Shown here piece by piece: positions 29,324 through 42,126 of a stretch of DNA of 64,000 bases; the first letter of the stretch is position 1; each line of letters opens with the position of its first letter. A model generated the notes under the pieces. That model was not told the DNA's origin. It did no database searches and saw only the letters and a list, made by a program, of their open reading frames with translations. Both the position numbers and the translations under genes were made by a program. Source of the DNA: Chamaelirium japonicum (taxonomy: Eukaryota > Streptophyta > Magnoliopsida > Liliales > Melanthiaceae); assembly GCA_947650365.1 (NCBI GenBank), contig OX393555.1, positions 83,085,995 through 83,149,994 on the forward strand, given 5' to 3'.

Positions 29324-30822
29324 GTGCGAATCCATTCTATTTCATTCGTACGATCCATTCTAATTCATTCGCATGATCCATTCAAATTCATTCATACGAT
29401 CCATTCTAATTCATTCGTACGATCCATTCTAATTCATTCGTACGATCCATTCTAATTCATTCGTACGATCTATTCTAATTCATTCGCACGATCCATTCTA
29501 ATTCATTCATACGATCCATTCTAATTCATTCATACAATCCATTCTATCTCATTCATACGATCCATTCTTACTCATTCGTACGATCCATTCTAATTCATTT
29601 GCACGAAGGTATCCATTCTAATTCATTCGTACTATCCATTCTAATTCCTTCGTACGATCCATTCTAATTCCTTCGTACGATCCATTCTAATTCATTCACA
29701 CGATCCATTCTAATTCCTTCGTATGATCCATTCTAATTCATTCGTACGGTATGATTCATTCTAATTCATTCGTACGATTCATTCTAATTCAATCCATTCT
29801 AGTTCATTCGTACGATCCATTCTAATTCATTCGTACGATCCATTCTAATTCATTCGTACGATTCATTCTAATTCAATCCATTCTACTTCATTCGTACGAT
29901 CCATTCTTACTCATTCGTACAATCCATTCTAATTCATTCGCACGAATGAATCCATTCTAATTCATTCGTATGATCCATTCTAATTCATTCGCATGAATGT
30001 ATCCATTCTAATTCATTCGTACGATCCATTCTATCTGATTCGTACAATCCATTCTATTTTATTCGTACGATCCATTCTAATTCATTCGCACGATCCATTC
30101 TAATTCATTCGCATGATCCATTCTAATTCATTCGTACGATCGATTCTAATTCATTCATACGATCCATTCTAATTCATTCGCACGAATGTATCCATTCTAA
30201 TTCATTCGTACGATCCATTCTAATTCATTCGCACAATCTTTTCTAATTCATTCATACGATCCATTCTAATTTATTTGCACGATCCATTCTAATTCATTCA
30301 TACGATCCATTCTAATTCATTCATATGATCCATTCTAATTCATTCGCACGATCCATTCTTACTCATTCGTACGATCCATTCTAATTCATTCGCACGATCC
30401 ATTCTAATTCATTAATACGATCCATTCTAATTCATTCGCACGATCCATTCTAATTCATTCACACTCATACGATCCATTCTAATTCATTCGCACGAATGTA
30501 TCCTTTCTAATTCATTCGTACGATCCATTCTAATTCATTCGCACAATCTATTCTAATTCATTCGAACGATCCATTCTAATTCATTCGTACGATCCATTCT
30601 AATTCATTCGTACGATCCATTCTAATTCATTCGCACGATCCATTCTAATTCATTCGCACGATCCATTCTAATTCATTAGCACGATCCATTCTAATTCATT
30701 CGTACGATCCATTCTAATTCATTTATACGATCCAATCTAATTCATTCATACGATCCATTCTAATTCTTTCGCACGAATGTATCCATTCTAATTCATTCGT
30801 ACGATCCATTCTAATTCATTAG
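29324..30822 (-). repeat. R block 40
   Basis: The first 0.7 kb matches 40.42-41.1 kb (offset 11095), with ACGGTATG at 29746. The rest matches 32.9-34.1 kb (offset 3281-3304). Confidence 0.88.
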
Positions 30823-30855
30823 CACGAAAAAACACGATCCACTCACATACGAATA
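30821..30855 (+). repeat. A6 insert, copy 1
   Basis: AGCACG followed by A6, CACGATCCACTCACATACG and AATAAATT, on an R-to-F switch. Only four copies of this stretch were seen in 64 kb, one of them inverted. Confidence 0.88.
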
Positions 30856-30996
30856 AATTAGAATGAATTAGAATGGATTGTGTGAATGAATTAGAATGGA
30901 TCGTATGAATGAATTAGAATGGATCGTGCGAATGAATTAGAATGGATCGTGCAAATGAATTAGAATATGGATCGTACGAAGGAATTAGAATGGATC
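30856..30996 (+). repeat. F block 41
   Basis: Contains AATATGG at 30964. It breaks off at GGATCGCATTCACTCAAAC, where a reverse block with the CACTCAAAC marker begins mid-unit. Confidence 0.86.
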
Positions 30997-31184
30997 GCAT
31001 TCACTCAAACGATCCATTCTAATTCATTCATATGATCCATTCTAATTCATTCGCACGAATGTATCCATTCTAATTCATTCGTACGATCCATTCTAATTCG
31101 TTTGTACGAATGTATCCACTCTAATTCATTCATACGATCCATTCTAATTCATTTGTACGAATGTATCCACTCAAATTCATTCGT
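30997..31184 (-). repeat. R block 42
   Basis: About eight reverse units. It ends at CATTCGTACGAATG, CGTACG 31182-31187. Confidence 0.87.
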
Positions 31185-32374
31185 ACGAATGAATTAGAAT
31201 GGATCGTATGAGTGTGAATGAATTAGAATGGATCGTGCGAATGAATTAGAATGGATCGTATTAATGAATTAGAATGGATCGTATGAATGAAATAGAATAG
31301 ATCGTACGAATGAATTAGAATGGATCGTATGAATGAATTAGAATGGATCGTACGAAGGAATTAGAATGGATTGAATGAATGAATTAGAATAGATCGTATG
31401 AATGAATTAGAATGGATCTTACGAATGAATTAGAATGGATCGTATGAATTAGAATGGATCGTACGAAGGAATTAGAATGGATCGTATGAATGAATTAGAT
31501 TGGATCGTATTAATGAATTTGAATGGATCGTATGAATGAATTAGATTGGATCGTATGAATGAATTAGAATGGATCTTGCGAATGAATTAGAATGGATTGA
31601 ATTAGAATGAATCGTACGAATGAATTAGAATGGATACATTCGTGCGAATGATTTAGAATGGATCGTACGAATGAATTAGAATATATTGTGCGAATGAATT
31701 AGAATGGATCGTATGAATTAGAATTGATCGTACGAATGAATTAGAATGGATCATACGAAGGATTTAGAATGGATCGTACGAATGAATTAGAATGGATCGT
31801 ACGAATGAATTAGAATGGATACATTCGTGCGAATGAATTAGAATGGATCATACGAAGGAATTAGAATGGATCGTACGAATGAATTAGAATGGATCGTACG
31901 AATGAATTAGAATGGATACATTCGTGCGAATGAATTAGAATGGATCATACGAAGGAATTAGAATGGATCGTACGAATGAATTAGAATGGATCGTACGAAT
32001 GAATTAGAATGGATCGTTTGAATGAATTAGAATGGTTACATTCGTGCGAATGAATTAGAATGGATCATACGAATGAATTAGAGTTGATACATTCGTGTGA
32101 ATGAATTAAAATGGATAAAACGAATGAGTAAGAATGGATCGTAGAATTAGAATGGATCGTATGAATGAATTAGAATGGATACATACGAATGAATTAGAAT
32201 GGATCGTATGAATGAATTAGAATGGATCGTGCGAATGAATTAGAATGGATCGTACGAATGAATTAGAATAGATCGTATGAATGAATTAGAATGGATCGTA
32301 GTAAAGAATTAGAATGGATCCTACGAATGAATTAGAATAGATTGTGCGAATGAATTAGAATGGATCTGGATCGT
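31185..32374 (+). repeat. F block 43
   Basis: Includes the 97-bp four-unit higher-order repeat from 31749. It ends at GGATCTGGATCGTGTATCC, as at 14747. Confidence 0.87.
31749..31942 (+). repeat. 97-bp higher-order repeat, two tandem copies
   Basis: Each copy is one CATACGAAGG unit, two CGTACG units and one 28-bp unit (3 x 23 + 28 = 97). Starts are 31749, 31846 and 31943; the third copy has an extra unit. A related 120-bp series is at 8774. Confidence 0.82.
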
Positions 32375-34103
32375 GTATCCATTCTAATTCATTCGTACGA
32401 CCCATTCTAATTCATTCGCACGATCCATTCTAATTCATTCGTACGATATATTCTATTTCATTCGTACAATCCATTCTAATTCATTCATATGATCCAATCT
32501 AATTCATTCATACGATCCATTCTAATTCATTCGTACGATCTATTCTATTTCATTCATACGATCCATTCTAATTCGTTTGTACGATCCTTTCTAATTCCTT
32601 CGTACGATCCATTCTATTTCATTCGTATGACCCATTCTAATCATAAGTACGATCCATTCTAATTCATTCAAACGATCCATTCTAATTCATTCGTACGATC
32701 CATTCTAATTCATTCGCACGATCCATTCTAATTCATTCATACGATCCAATCTAATTCATTCATACGATCCATTCTAATTCATTCGCACGAATGTATCCAT
32801 TCTAATTCATTCGCACGATCCATTCTAATTCATTCATACGATCCTTTCTATTTCATTCGTACGATCCATTCTTACTCATTCGTACGATCCATTCTAATTC
32901 ATTTGCACGAAGGTATCCATTCTAATTCATTTGTACTATCCATTCTAATTCCTTCGTACGATCCATTCTAATTCCTTCGTACGATCCATTCTAATTCATT
33001 CGTACGATCCCTTCTAATTCATTCGTACCATCCATTCTAATTCCTTCGTATGATCCATTCTAATTCATTCGTACGATATGATTCATTCTAATTCATTCGT
33101 ACGATTCATTCTAATTCAATCCATTCTAATTCATTCGTACAATCCATTCTAATTCATTCGTACGATCCATTCTAATTCATTCGTACGATTCATTCTAATT
33201 CAATCCATTATAATTCATTCGTACGATCCATTCTAATTCATTCGCACGAATGAATCCATTCTAATTCATTCGTATGATCCATTCTAATTCATTCGATTGA
33301 ATGTATCCATTCTAATTCATTCGTACGATCCATTCTATCTCATTCGAACAATCCATTCTATTTCATTCGTACGATCCATTCTAATTCATTCGCACGATCC
33401 ATTCTAATTCATTCGCATGATCCATTCTAATTCATTTGTACGATCGATTCTAATTCATTCATACGATCCATTCTAATTCATTCGCACGAATGTATCCATT
33501 CTAATTCATTCGTACGATCCATTCTAATTCATTCGCACAATCTATTCTAATTCATTCATACGATCCATTCTAATTTATTCGCACGATCCATTCTAATTCA
33601 TTCATACGATCCATTCTAATTCATTCATATGATCCATTCTAATTCATTCGCACGATCCATTCTTACTCATTCGTACGATCCATTCTAATTCATTCGTACG
33701 ATCCATTCTAATTCATTAATACGATCCATTCTAATTCATGCGCACGATCCATTCTAATTCATTCACACTCATACGATCCATTCTAATTCATTCGCACAAA
33801 TGTATCCTTTCTAATTCATTCGTACGATCCATTCTAATTCATTCGCACAATCTATTCTAATTCATTCGAACGATCCATTCTAATTCATTCGTACGATCCA
33901 TTCTAATTCATTCACACGATCCATTCTAATTCATTCGCACGATCCATTCTAATTCATTAGCACGATCCATTCTAATTCATTCGTACGATCCATTCTAATT
34001 CATTTATACGATCCAATCTAATTCATTCATACGATCCATTCAAATTCTTTCGCATGAATGTATCCATTCTAATTCATTCATACGATCCATTCTAATTCAT
34101 TAG
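32375..34103 (-). repeat. R block 44
   Basis: Contains GTTTGTACGATCCTTTC near 32575 (also 22950 and 25657) and the variant ACGATATG at 33073. It matches 29.6-30.8 kb at offset 3281-3304. Confidence 0.88.
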
Positions 34104-34136
34104 CACGAAAAAACACGATCCACTCACATACGAATA
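34102..34136 (+). repeat. A6 insert, copy 2
   Basis: Same insert as at 30821, 3281 bp further on, again on an R-to-F switch. Confidence 0.88.
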
Positions 34137-34291
34137 AATTAGAATGAATTAGAATGGATTGTGTGAATGAATTAGAATGGATCGTATGAATGAATTAGAA
34201 TGGATCGTGCGAATGAATTAGAATGGATCGTGCGAATGAATTAGAATATGGATCGTACGAATGAATTAGAATGGATCGTACGAATGAATTC
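34137..34291 (+). repeat. F block 45
   Basis: Short forward block. It ends at J-TTCGAA 34289-34294. Confidence 0.87.
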
Positions 34292-34749
34292 GAATGTATC
34301 CTTTCTAATTCATTCGTACGATCCATTCTAATTTCTTCGTACGATCCATTCTAATTCCTTCGTACGATCCATTCTAATTCATTCGTACGATCCATTCTAA
34401 TTCATTCGTACGATCCATTCTATTTCATTCATACGATCCATTCTAATTCATTCATACGATCTATTCTAATTCTTTCGCACGAATGTATCTATTCTAATTC
34501 ATTCGTACGATCCATTCTAATTCATTCGCACGATCCATTCTAATTCATTCATACAATCCATTCTAATTCTTTTGCACGAATGTATCCATTCTAATTCATT
34601 CGTTCGATCCATTCTAATTCATTCGTACGATCCATTCTAATTCATTCGCACGATCCATTCTAATTCATGCATACGATCCAATCTAATTCATTCATACGAT
34701 CCATTCTAATTCATTCGCACGAATGTATCCATTCTAATTCATTCATACA
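34292..34749 (-). repeat. R block 46, 458-bp cassette
   Basis: First of five copies of a J-TTCGAA to ACATGT cassette (others at 37261, 38638, 45552 and 46215). The closing switch here is mutated to ACATTT at 34747. Confidence 0.87.
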
Positions 34750-36816
34750 TTTATGAATGAATTAGAATGGATCGTACAAATGAATTAGAGTTGATACATT
34801 CGTGCGAATGAATTAGAATGGATCGTACGAATGAATTAGATTGGATCGTATGAATGAATTATAATGGATCATGCGAATGAATTAGAATAGATCATACGAA
34901 TGAATTAGAATGGATCGTACGAATGAATTAGAATGGATACATTCGTGCAAAAGAATTAGAATGGATTGTACGAATGAATTAGATTGGGTCGTATAAATGA
35001 ATTAGAATGGATCGTACGAATGAATTAGAATGGATCGTGGTAATGAATTCGAATAGATCGTGCGAATGAATTAGAATGGATTGTACGAATGAATTAGAAT
35101 GGATCGTACGAATGAAATAGAATAGATCGTACGAATGAATTAGAATGGATACATTCGTGCAAAAGAAATAGAATGGATTGTATGAATCAATTAGAATGGA
35201 TCATGTGAATGAATTAGAATGGATCATACGAATGAATTAGAATGGATACATTCGTGCGAATGAATTAGAATGGATCGTGCGAATGAATTAGAATGGATCG
35301 TACGAATGAACTAGAATGGATCGTATGAATGAATTAGAATGGATCGTGCGAATGAATTAGAATGGATCGTGCGAATGAATTAGAATGGATCGTACGAATG
35401 AATTAGAATGGATCGTATGAATGAATTAGATTGGATCGTATTAATGAATTAGAATGGATCGTACAAATGAATTAGAATAGATCGTATGAATGAATTAGAA
35501 TGGATACGAATGGATCGTACGAATGAGTAAGAATGGATCGTACGAATGAAATAGAATGGATTATACGAATGAATTAGAATGGATACATTCGTGCGAATGA
35601 ATTAGGATGGATCGTATGAATGAATTAGAATAGATTGTGCGAATGAATTAGAATGGATCGTACGAATGAATTAGAATGGATACATTCATGCGAATGAATT
35701 AGAATGGATCGTATGAATTAATTAGAATGGATTGTATGAGTGAATTAGAATGGATACGAAGGAATTAGAATGGATCGTACGAAGGAATTAGAATGGAGAA
35801 TGGATCGTGCGAATGAATTAGAATGGATCGTGCGATAAGAATGGATCGTACGAATGAAATAGAATAGATCGTACGAATAAATGAATTTGGATCGTGCTAA
35901 TGAATTAGAATGCATCGTACGAATGAAATAGAATGGATCGTACTAATGAATTAGAATAGATTGTGCGAATGAATTAGAATGGATCGTACGAATGAATTAG
36001 AAAGGATATATTCGTGCGAATGAATTAGAATAGATCGTATGAATGAATTAGATTGGATCGTATTAATGAATTAGAATGGATCGTGCGAATGAATTAGAAT
36101 GGATCGTACGAATGAATTAGAATGGATAGATTCGTGCGAATGAATTTGAATGGATAGTACGAAGGAATTAGAATGGATCGTACGAAGGAATTAGAATAGA
36201 TCATACGAAGAAATTAGAATGGATCGTACGAATGAATTAGAATGGATCGTATGAATGAATTTGAATGGATCGTGCTAATGAATTAAAATAGATCGCATGA
36301 ATGAAATAGAATGGATCGTATGAATTAGAATGGATCGTACGAATGAAATAGAATGGATCGTACGAATGAATTAGAATAGATTGTGCGAATGGATTAGAAT
36401 GGATCATACGATTGAGTCAGAATGGATTGTACGAATGAAATAGAATAGATCGTACGAATGAATTAGAATGGATCATGCTAATGAATTAGAATTGATCGTA
36501 CGAATGAATTAGAATAGATTGTGCGAATGAATTAGAATGGATCGTACGAATGAATTGGAATGGATACATTCGTGCGAATGAATTAGAATGGATCGTATGA
36601 ATGAATTAGAGTGGATACATTCGTACAAATGAATTAGAATGGATCGTACGAATGAATTAGAATGGATACATTCGTGCGAATGGATTAGAATGGATCATAT
36701 GATTGAATTAGAATGGATCGTTTGAGTGAATGCGAATGGATCGTGCGAATGAATTAGAATGGATTGTATGAATGAATTAGAATGGATCGTACGAATGAAT
36801 TAGAATGGATACATTC
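34750..36816 (+). repeat. F block 47
   Basis: From 35.0 kb it is the offset-7493 copy of F block 39, with GGAGAATGG at 35795, GTTTGAGTGAATGCG at 36720 and J-GTGC 36807-36826. Confidence 0.89.
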
Positions 36817-37071
36817 GTGCGAATCCATTCTATTTCATTCGTACGATCCATTCTAATTCATTCGCACGATCCATTCTATTTCATTCATACGATCCATTCT
36901 AATTCATTCGTACGATCCATTCTAATTCATTCATACGATCCATTCTTATTCATTCGCACAATCTATTCTAATTCATTTGTACGATCCATTCTAATTCATT
37001 CATACGATCCATTCTAATTCATTCATATGATCCATTCTAATTCATTCGTACGATCCATTCTAATTCATTAG
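36817..37071 (-). repeat. R block 48
   Basis: Short reverse block from J-GTGC straight to the A6 insert. Confidence 0.87.
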
Positions 37072-37104
37072 CACGAAAAAACACGATCCACTCACATACG
37101 AATA
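37070..37104 (+). repeat. A6 insert, copy 3
   Basis: Third direct copy, 2968 bp after copy 2. The following core is altered (AGAAATAATTAG). Confidence 0.88.
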
Positions 37105-37260
37105 AATTAGAAATAATTAGAATGGATTGTGTGAATGAATAAGAATGGATCGTATGAATGAATTAGAATGGATCGTGCGAATGAATTAGAATGGATCGTG
37201 CGAATGAATTAGAATATGGATCGTACGAAGGAACTAGAATGGATCGTACGAATGAATTCC
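37105..37260 (+). repeat. F block 49
   Basis: Carries the private variant GAACTAGAATGG near 37234 and a mutated J-TTCGAA, GAATTCCTATGTATCCTTTC, at 37254-37273. Both recur inverted at 38.6 kb. Confidence 0.87.
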
Positions 37261-37717
37261 TATGTATCCTTTCTATTTCATTCGTACGATCCATTCTAAT
37301 TCCTTCGTACGATCCATTCTAATTCATTCGTACGCTCCATTCTAATTCATTCGCACGATCCATTCTAATTCATTCGTACGATCCATTCTATTTCATTCAT
37401 ACGATCCATTCTAATTCATTCATACGATCTATTCTAATTCTTTCGCACGAATGTATCCATTCTAATTCATTCGTACGATCCATTCTAATTCATTCGCACG
37501 ATCCATTCTAATTCATTCATACAATCCATTCTAATTCTTTTGCACGAATGTATCAATTCTAATTCATTCGTTCGATCCATTCTAATTCATTCGTACGATC
37601 CATTCTAATTCATTCGCACGATCCATTCTAATTCATGCATACGATCCAATCTAATTCATTCATACGATCCATTCTAATTCATTCGCACGAATGTATCCAT
37701 TCTAATTCATTCGTACA
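37261..37717 (-). repeat. R block 50, cassette copy
   Basis: Second copy of the roughly 458-bp cassette; the private CGTACGCTCC variant is at 37335. It ends at ACATGT 37715-37720. Confidence 0.87.
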
Positions 37718-38637
37718 TGTATGAATGAATTAGAATAGATTGTACGAATGAATTAGAGTTGATACATTCGTGCGAATGAATTAGAATGGATCGTATGAAT
37801 GAATTAGATTGGATCGTATGAATGAATTATAATGGATCATGCGAATGAATTAGAATAGATCATACGAATGAATTAGAATGGATCGTACGAATGAATTAGA
37901 ATGGATACATTCGTGCAAAAGAATTAGAATGGATTGTATAAATGAATTAGAATGGATCGTGCGAATGAATTAGAATGGATACATTCGTGCGAATGAATTA
38001 GAATGGATCGTATGAATGAATTAGATTGGATCGTATGAATGAATTAGAATGGATCATACGAATGAATTAGAATAGATCGTATGAATGAATTAGAATGGAT
38101 TGTACGAATGAATTAGAATAGATCGTTTGAATGAATTAGAATGGATCGTACTTATGAATTAGAATGGGTCATACGAATGAAATAGAATGGATCGTACGAA
38201 GGAATTAGAAAGGATCGTACAAACGAATTAGAATGGATCGTATGAATGAAATAGAATAGATCGTACGAATGAATTAGAATGGATCGTATGAATGAATTAG
38301 ATTGGATCGTATGAATGAATTAGAATGGATTGTACGAATGAAATAGAATAGATCGTACGAATGAAATAGAATGGATCGTACGAATGAATTAGAATAGATT
38401 GTGCGAATGGATTAGAATGGATCATACGATTGAGTAAGAATGGATTGTACGAATGAAATAGAATAGATCGTACGAATGAATTAGAATGGATCGTATGAAT
38501 GAATTAGAATGGATCGTACGAATGAATTAGAATGGATCGTACGAATGAATTAGAATGGAGCGTACGAATGAATTAGAATGGATCGTACGAAGGAATTAGA
38601 ATGGATCGTACGAATGAAATAGAAAGGATACATAGGA
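37718..38637 (+). repeat. F block 51
   Basis: Its first part repeats 34.75-34.97 kb. It ends in the inverted mutated J-TTCGAA, GAAAGGATACATAGGAATTC, 38622-38641. Confidence 0.87.
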
Positions 38638-39121
38638 ATTCATTCGTACGATCCATTCTAGTTCCTTCGTACGATCCATATTCATTCGTATGATTCATTC
38701 TAATTCATTCGTACGATCCATTCTAATTCATTCATACGATCCATTCTAATTCATTCGCACGATCCATTCTAATTCATTCGTACGATCCATTCTATTTCAT
38801 TCATACGATCCATTCTAATTCATTCATACGATCTATTCTAATTCTTTCGCACGAATGTATCCATTCTAATTCATTCGTACGATCCATTCTAATTCATTCG
38901 CACGATCCATTCTAATTCACTCATACAATCCATTCTAATTCTTTTGCACGAATGTATCCATTCTAATTCATTCGTTCGATCCATTCTAATTCATTCGTAC
39001 GATCCATTCTAATTCATTCGCATGATCCATTCTAATTCATGCATACGATCCAATCTAATTCATTCATACGATCCATTCTAATTCATTCGCACGAATGTAT
39101 TCATTCTAATTCATTCGTACA
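38638..39121 (-). repeat. R block 52, cassette copy
   Basis: Third cassette copy. It ends at ACATGT 39119-39124. Matches to 37.3-38.2 kb run at offset 1358-1404. Confidence 0.87.
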
Positions 39122-40418
39122 TGTATGAATGAATTAGAATGGATCGTACAAATGAATTAGAGTTGATACATTCGTGCGAATGAATTAGAATGGATCGTAC
39201 GAATGAATTAGATTGGATCGTATGAATGAATTATAATGGATCATGCGAATGAATTAGAAAAGATCATACGAATGAATAAGAATAGATCGTACGAATGAAT
39301 TAGAATGGATACATTCGTGCAAAAGAATTAGAATGGATTGTATGAATGAATTAGAATGGATCGTGCGAATGAATTAGAATGGATACATTCGTGCGAATGA
39401 ATTAGAATGGATCATATGAATGAATTAGATTGGATCGTATGAATGAATTAGAATGGATCGTGCGAATGAATTAGAATGGATCGTTTGAATGAATTAGAAT
39501 GGATCGTACTTAGAAATTAGAATGGGTCATACGAATGAAATAGAATGGATCGTACGAAGGAATTAGAAAGGATCGTACAAACGAATTAGAATGGATCGTA
39601 TGAATGAATTAGAATGGATCGTGCTAATGAATTAGAATGGATCGTGCGAATGAATTAGAATGGATCGTGCGAATGAATTAGAATGGATCGTACGAATGAA
39701 TTAGAATGGATCATACGAATGAATTAGAATGGATCATTCGAATGAATTAGAATAGATTGTGCGAATGAATTAGAATGGATCGTACGAATGTATTAGAATG
39801 GATTGTACGAATGAAATAGAATAGATCGTACGAATGAATTAGAATGGATCGTGCGAATGAATTAGAATGGGTCGTACGATTGAATTAAAATGGATCGTAT
39901 GAATGAAATAGAATGGATCGTATGAATTAGAATGGATCGTACGAATGAAATAGAATGGATCGTACGAATGAATTAGAATAGATTGTGCAAATGGATTAGA
40001 ATGGATTATACGATTGAGTAAGAATGGATTGTACGAATGAAATAGAATAGATCGTACGAATGAATTAGAATGGATCATGCTAATGAATTAGAATTGATCG
40101 TACGAATGAATTAGAATAGATTGTGCGAATGAATTAGAATGGAACGTAAGAATGAATTGGAATGGATACATTCGTGCGAATGAATTAGAATGGATCGTAT
40201 GAATGAATTAGAGTGGATACATTCGTACAAATGAATTAGAATGGATCGTACAAATGAATTAGAATGGATACATTCGTGCGAATGAATTAGAATGGATCAT
40301 ATGAATGAATTAGAAAGGATAGTTTGAGTGAATGCGAATGGATCGTGCGAATGAATTAGAATGGATTGTACGAATGAATTAGAATGGATCGTATGAATGA
40401 ATTAGAATGGATACATTC
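39122..40418 (+). repeat. F block 53
   Basis: The end repeats 36.2-36.8 kb (offset 3602) and 28.7-29.3 kb (offset 11095). GTTTGAGTGAATGCG is at 40322 and J-GTGC at 40409-40428. Confidence 0.88.
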
Positions 40419-41115
40419 GTGCGAATCCATTCTATTTCATTCGTACGATCCATTCTAATTCATTCGCACGATCCATTCTAATTCATTCATACGATCCATT
40501 CTAATTCATTCGTACGATCCATTCTAATTCATTCGTACGATCCATTATAATTCAATCACACAATCTATTCTAATTCATTCGTACGATCCATTCTAATTCA
40601 TTCGCACGATCCATTCTAATTCATTCATACGATCCACTCTATTTCATTCGTACGATCCATTCTTACTCATTCGTACGATCCATTCTAATTCATTTGCACG
40701 AAGGTATCCATTCTAATTCATTCGTACTATCCATTCTAATTCCTTCGTACGATCCATTCTAATTCCTTCGTACGATTCATTCTAATTCATTCATACGATC
40801 CATTCTAATTCCTTCGTATGATCCATTCTAATTCATTCGTACGGTATGATTCATTCTAATTCATTCGTACGATTCATTCTAATTCAATCCATTCTAATTC
40901 ATTCGTACGATCCATTCTAATTCATTCGTACGATCCATTCTAATTCATTCGTACGATTCATTCTAATTCAATCCATTCTAATTCATTCGTACGATCCATT
41001 CTTACTCATTCGTATGATCCATTCTAATTCATTCGCACGAATGAATCCATTCTAATTCATTCGTATGATCCATTTTAATTCATTCGCATGAATGTATCCA
41101 TTCTAATTCATTCGT
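40419..41115 (-). repeat. R block 54
   Basis: Copy of 29.32-30.0 kb, with GTACTATCC near 40726 and ACGGTATG at 40841. It ends at CATTCGTACGAATG, CGTACG 41113-41118. Confidence 0.88.
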
Positions 41116-42126
41116 ACGAATGAATTAGAATGGATCGTGTGAATGAATTAGAATGGATCGTGCGAATGAATTAGAATGGATCATATGAATGAATTAGAAT
41201 GGATCGTATGAATGAATTAGAATGGATCGTGCGAATGAATTAGAATGGATCGTACGAATGAATTAGAATAGATCGTACGAATGAATTAGAATGGATTGAA
41301 TTAGAATGAATCGTACGAATGAATTAAAATGGATCGTACGAATGAATTAGAATGGATCGTACGAATGAATTAGAATGGATTGAATTAGAATGAATCGTAC
41401 GAATAAATTAGAATGAATCATACCGTACGAATGAATTAGAATGGATCATACGAAGGAATTAGAATTGATCGTACAAATGAATTAGAATGGATCATACGAA
41501 TGAATTAGAATGGATCGTACGAAGGAATTAGAATGGATCGTACGAAGGAATTAGAATGGATAGTACGAATGAATTAGAATGGATACATTCGTGCAAAAGA
41601 ATTAGAATGGATTGTATGAATGAATTAGAATGGATCGTGCGAATGAATTAGAAAGGATCGTACGAATGAATTAGAATGGATACATTCGCGCGAAAGAATT
41701 AGAATAGATCGTATGAATGAATTAGAATGGATCGCATGAATGAAATAGAATGGATCGTACGAATGAATTAGAATGGATCGTGCAAATGAATTAGAATGGA
41801 TCATACGAATGAATTAGAATGGATTCATTCGTGCGAATGAATTAGAATGGATCGTACGAATGAGTAAGAATGGATCGTACGAATGAATTAGAATGGATTG
41901 AATTAGAATGAATCGTACGAATGAATTAGAATGGATCGTATGAATGAATTAGAATGGATCGTACGAATGAATTAGAATAGATTGTGCGAATGAATTAGAA
42001 CGGATCGTACGAATGAATTAGAATGGATCGTACGAATGAATTAGAATGGATTGTATGAATGAATTAGAATGGATTGTGCGAATGAATTAGAATAGATCGT
42101 ACGAATGAAATAGAATGGATTCGCAC
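41116..42126 (+). repeat. F block 55
   Basis: Contains 15-bp units, CATACCGTACG at 41419 and GATAGTACG near 41557. It ends at J-GTGC (reverse sense) 42117-42136. Confidence 0.88.
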
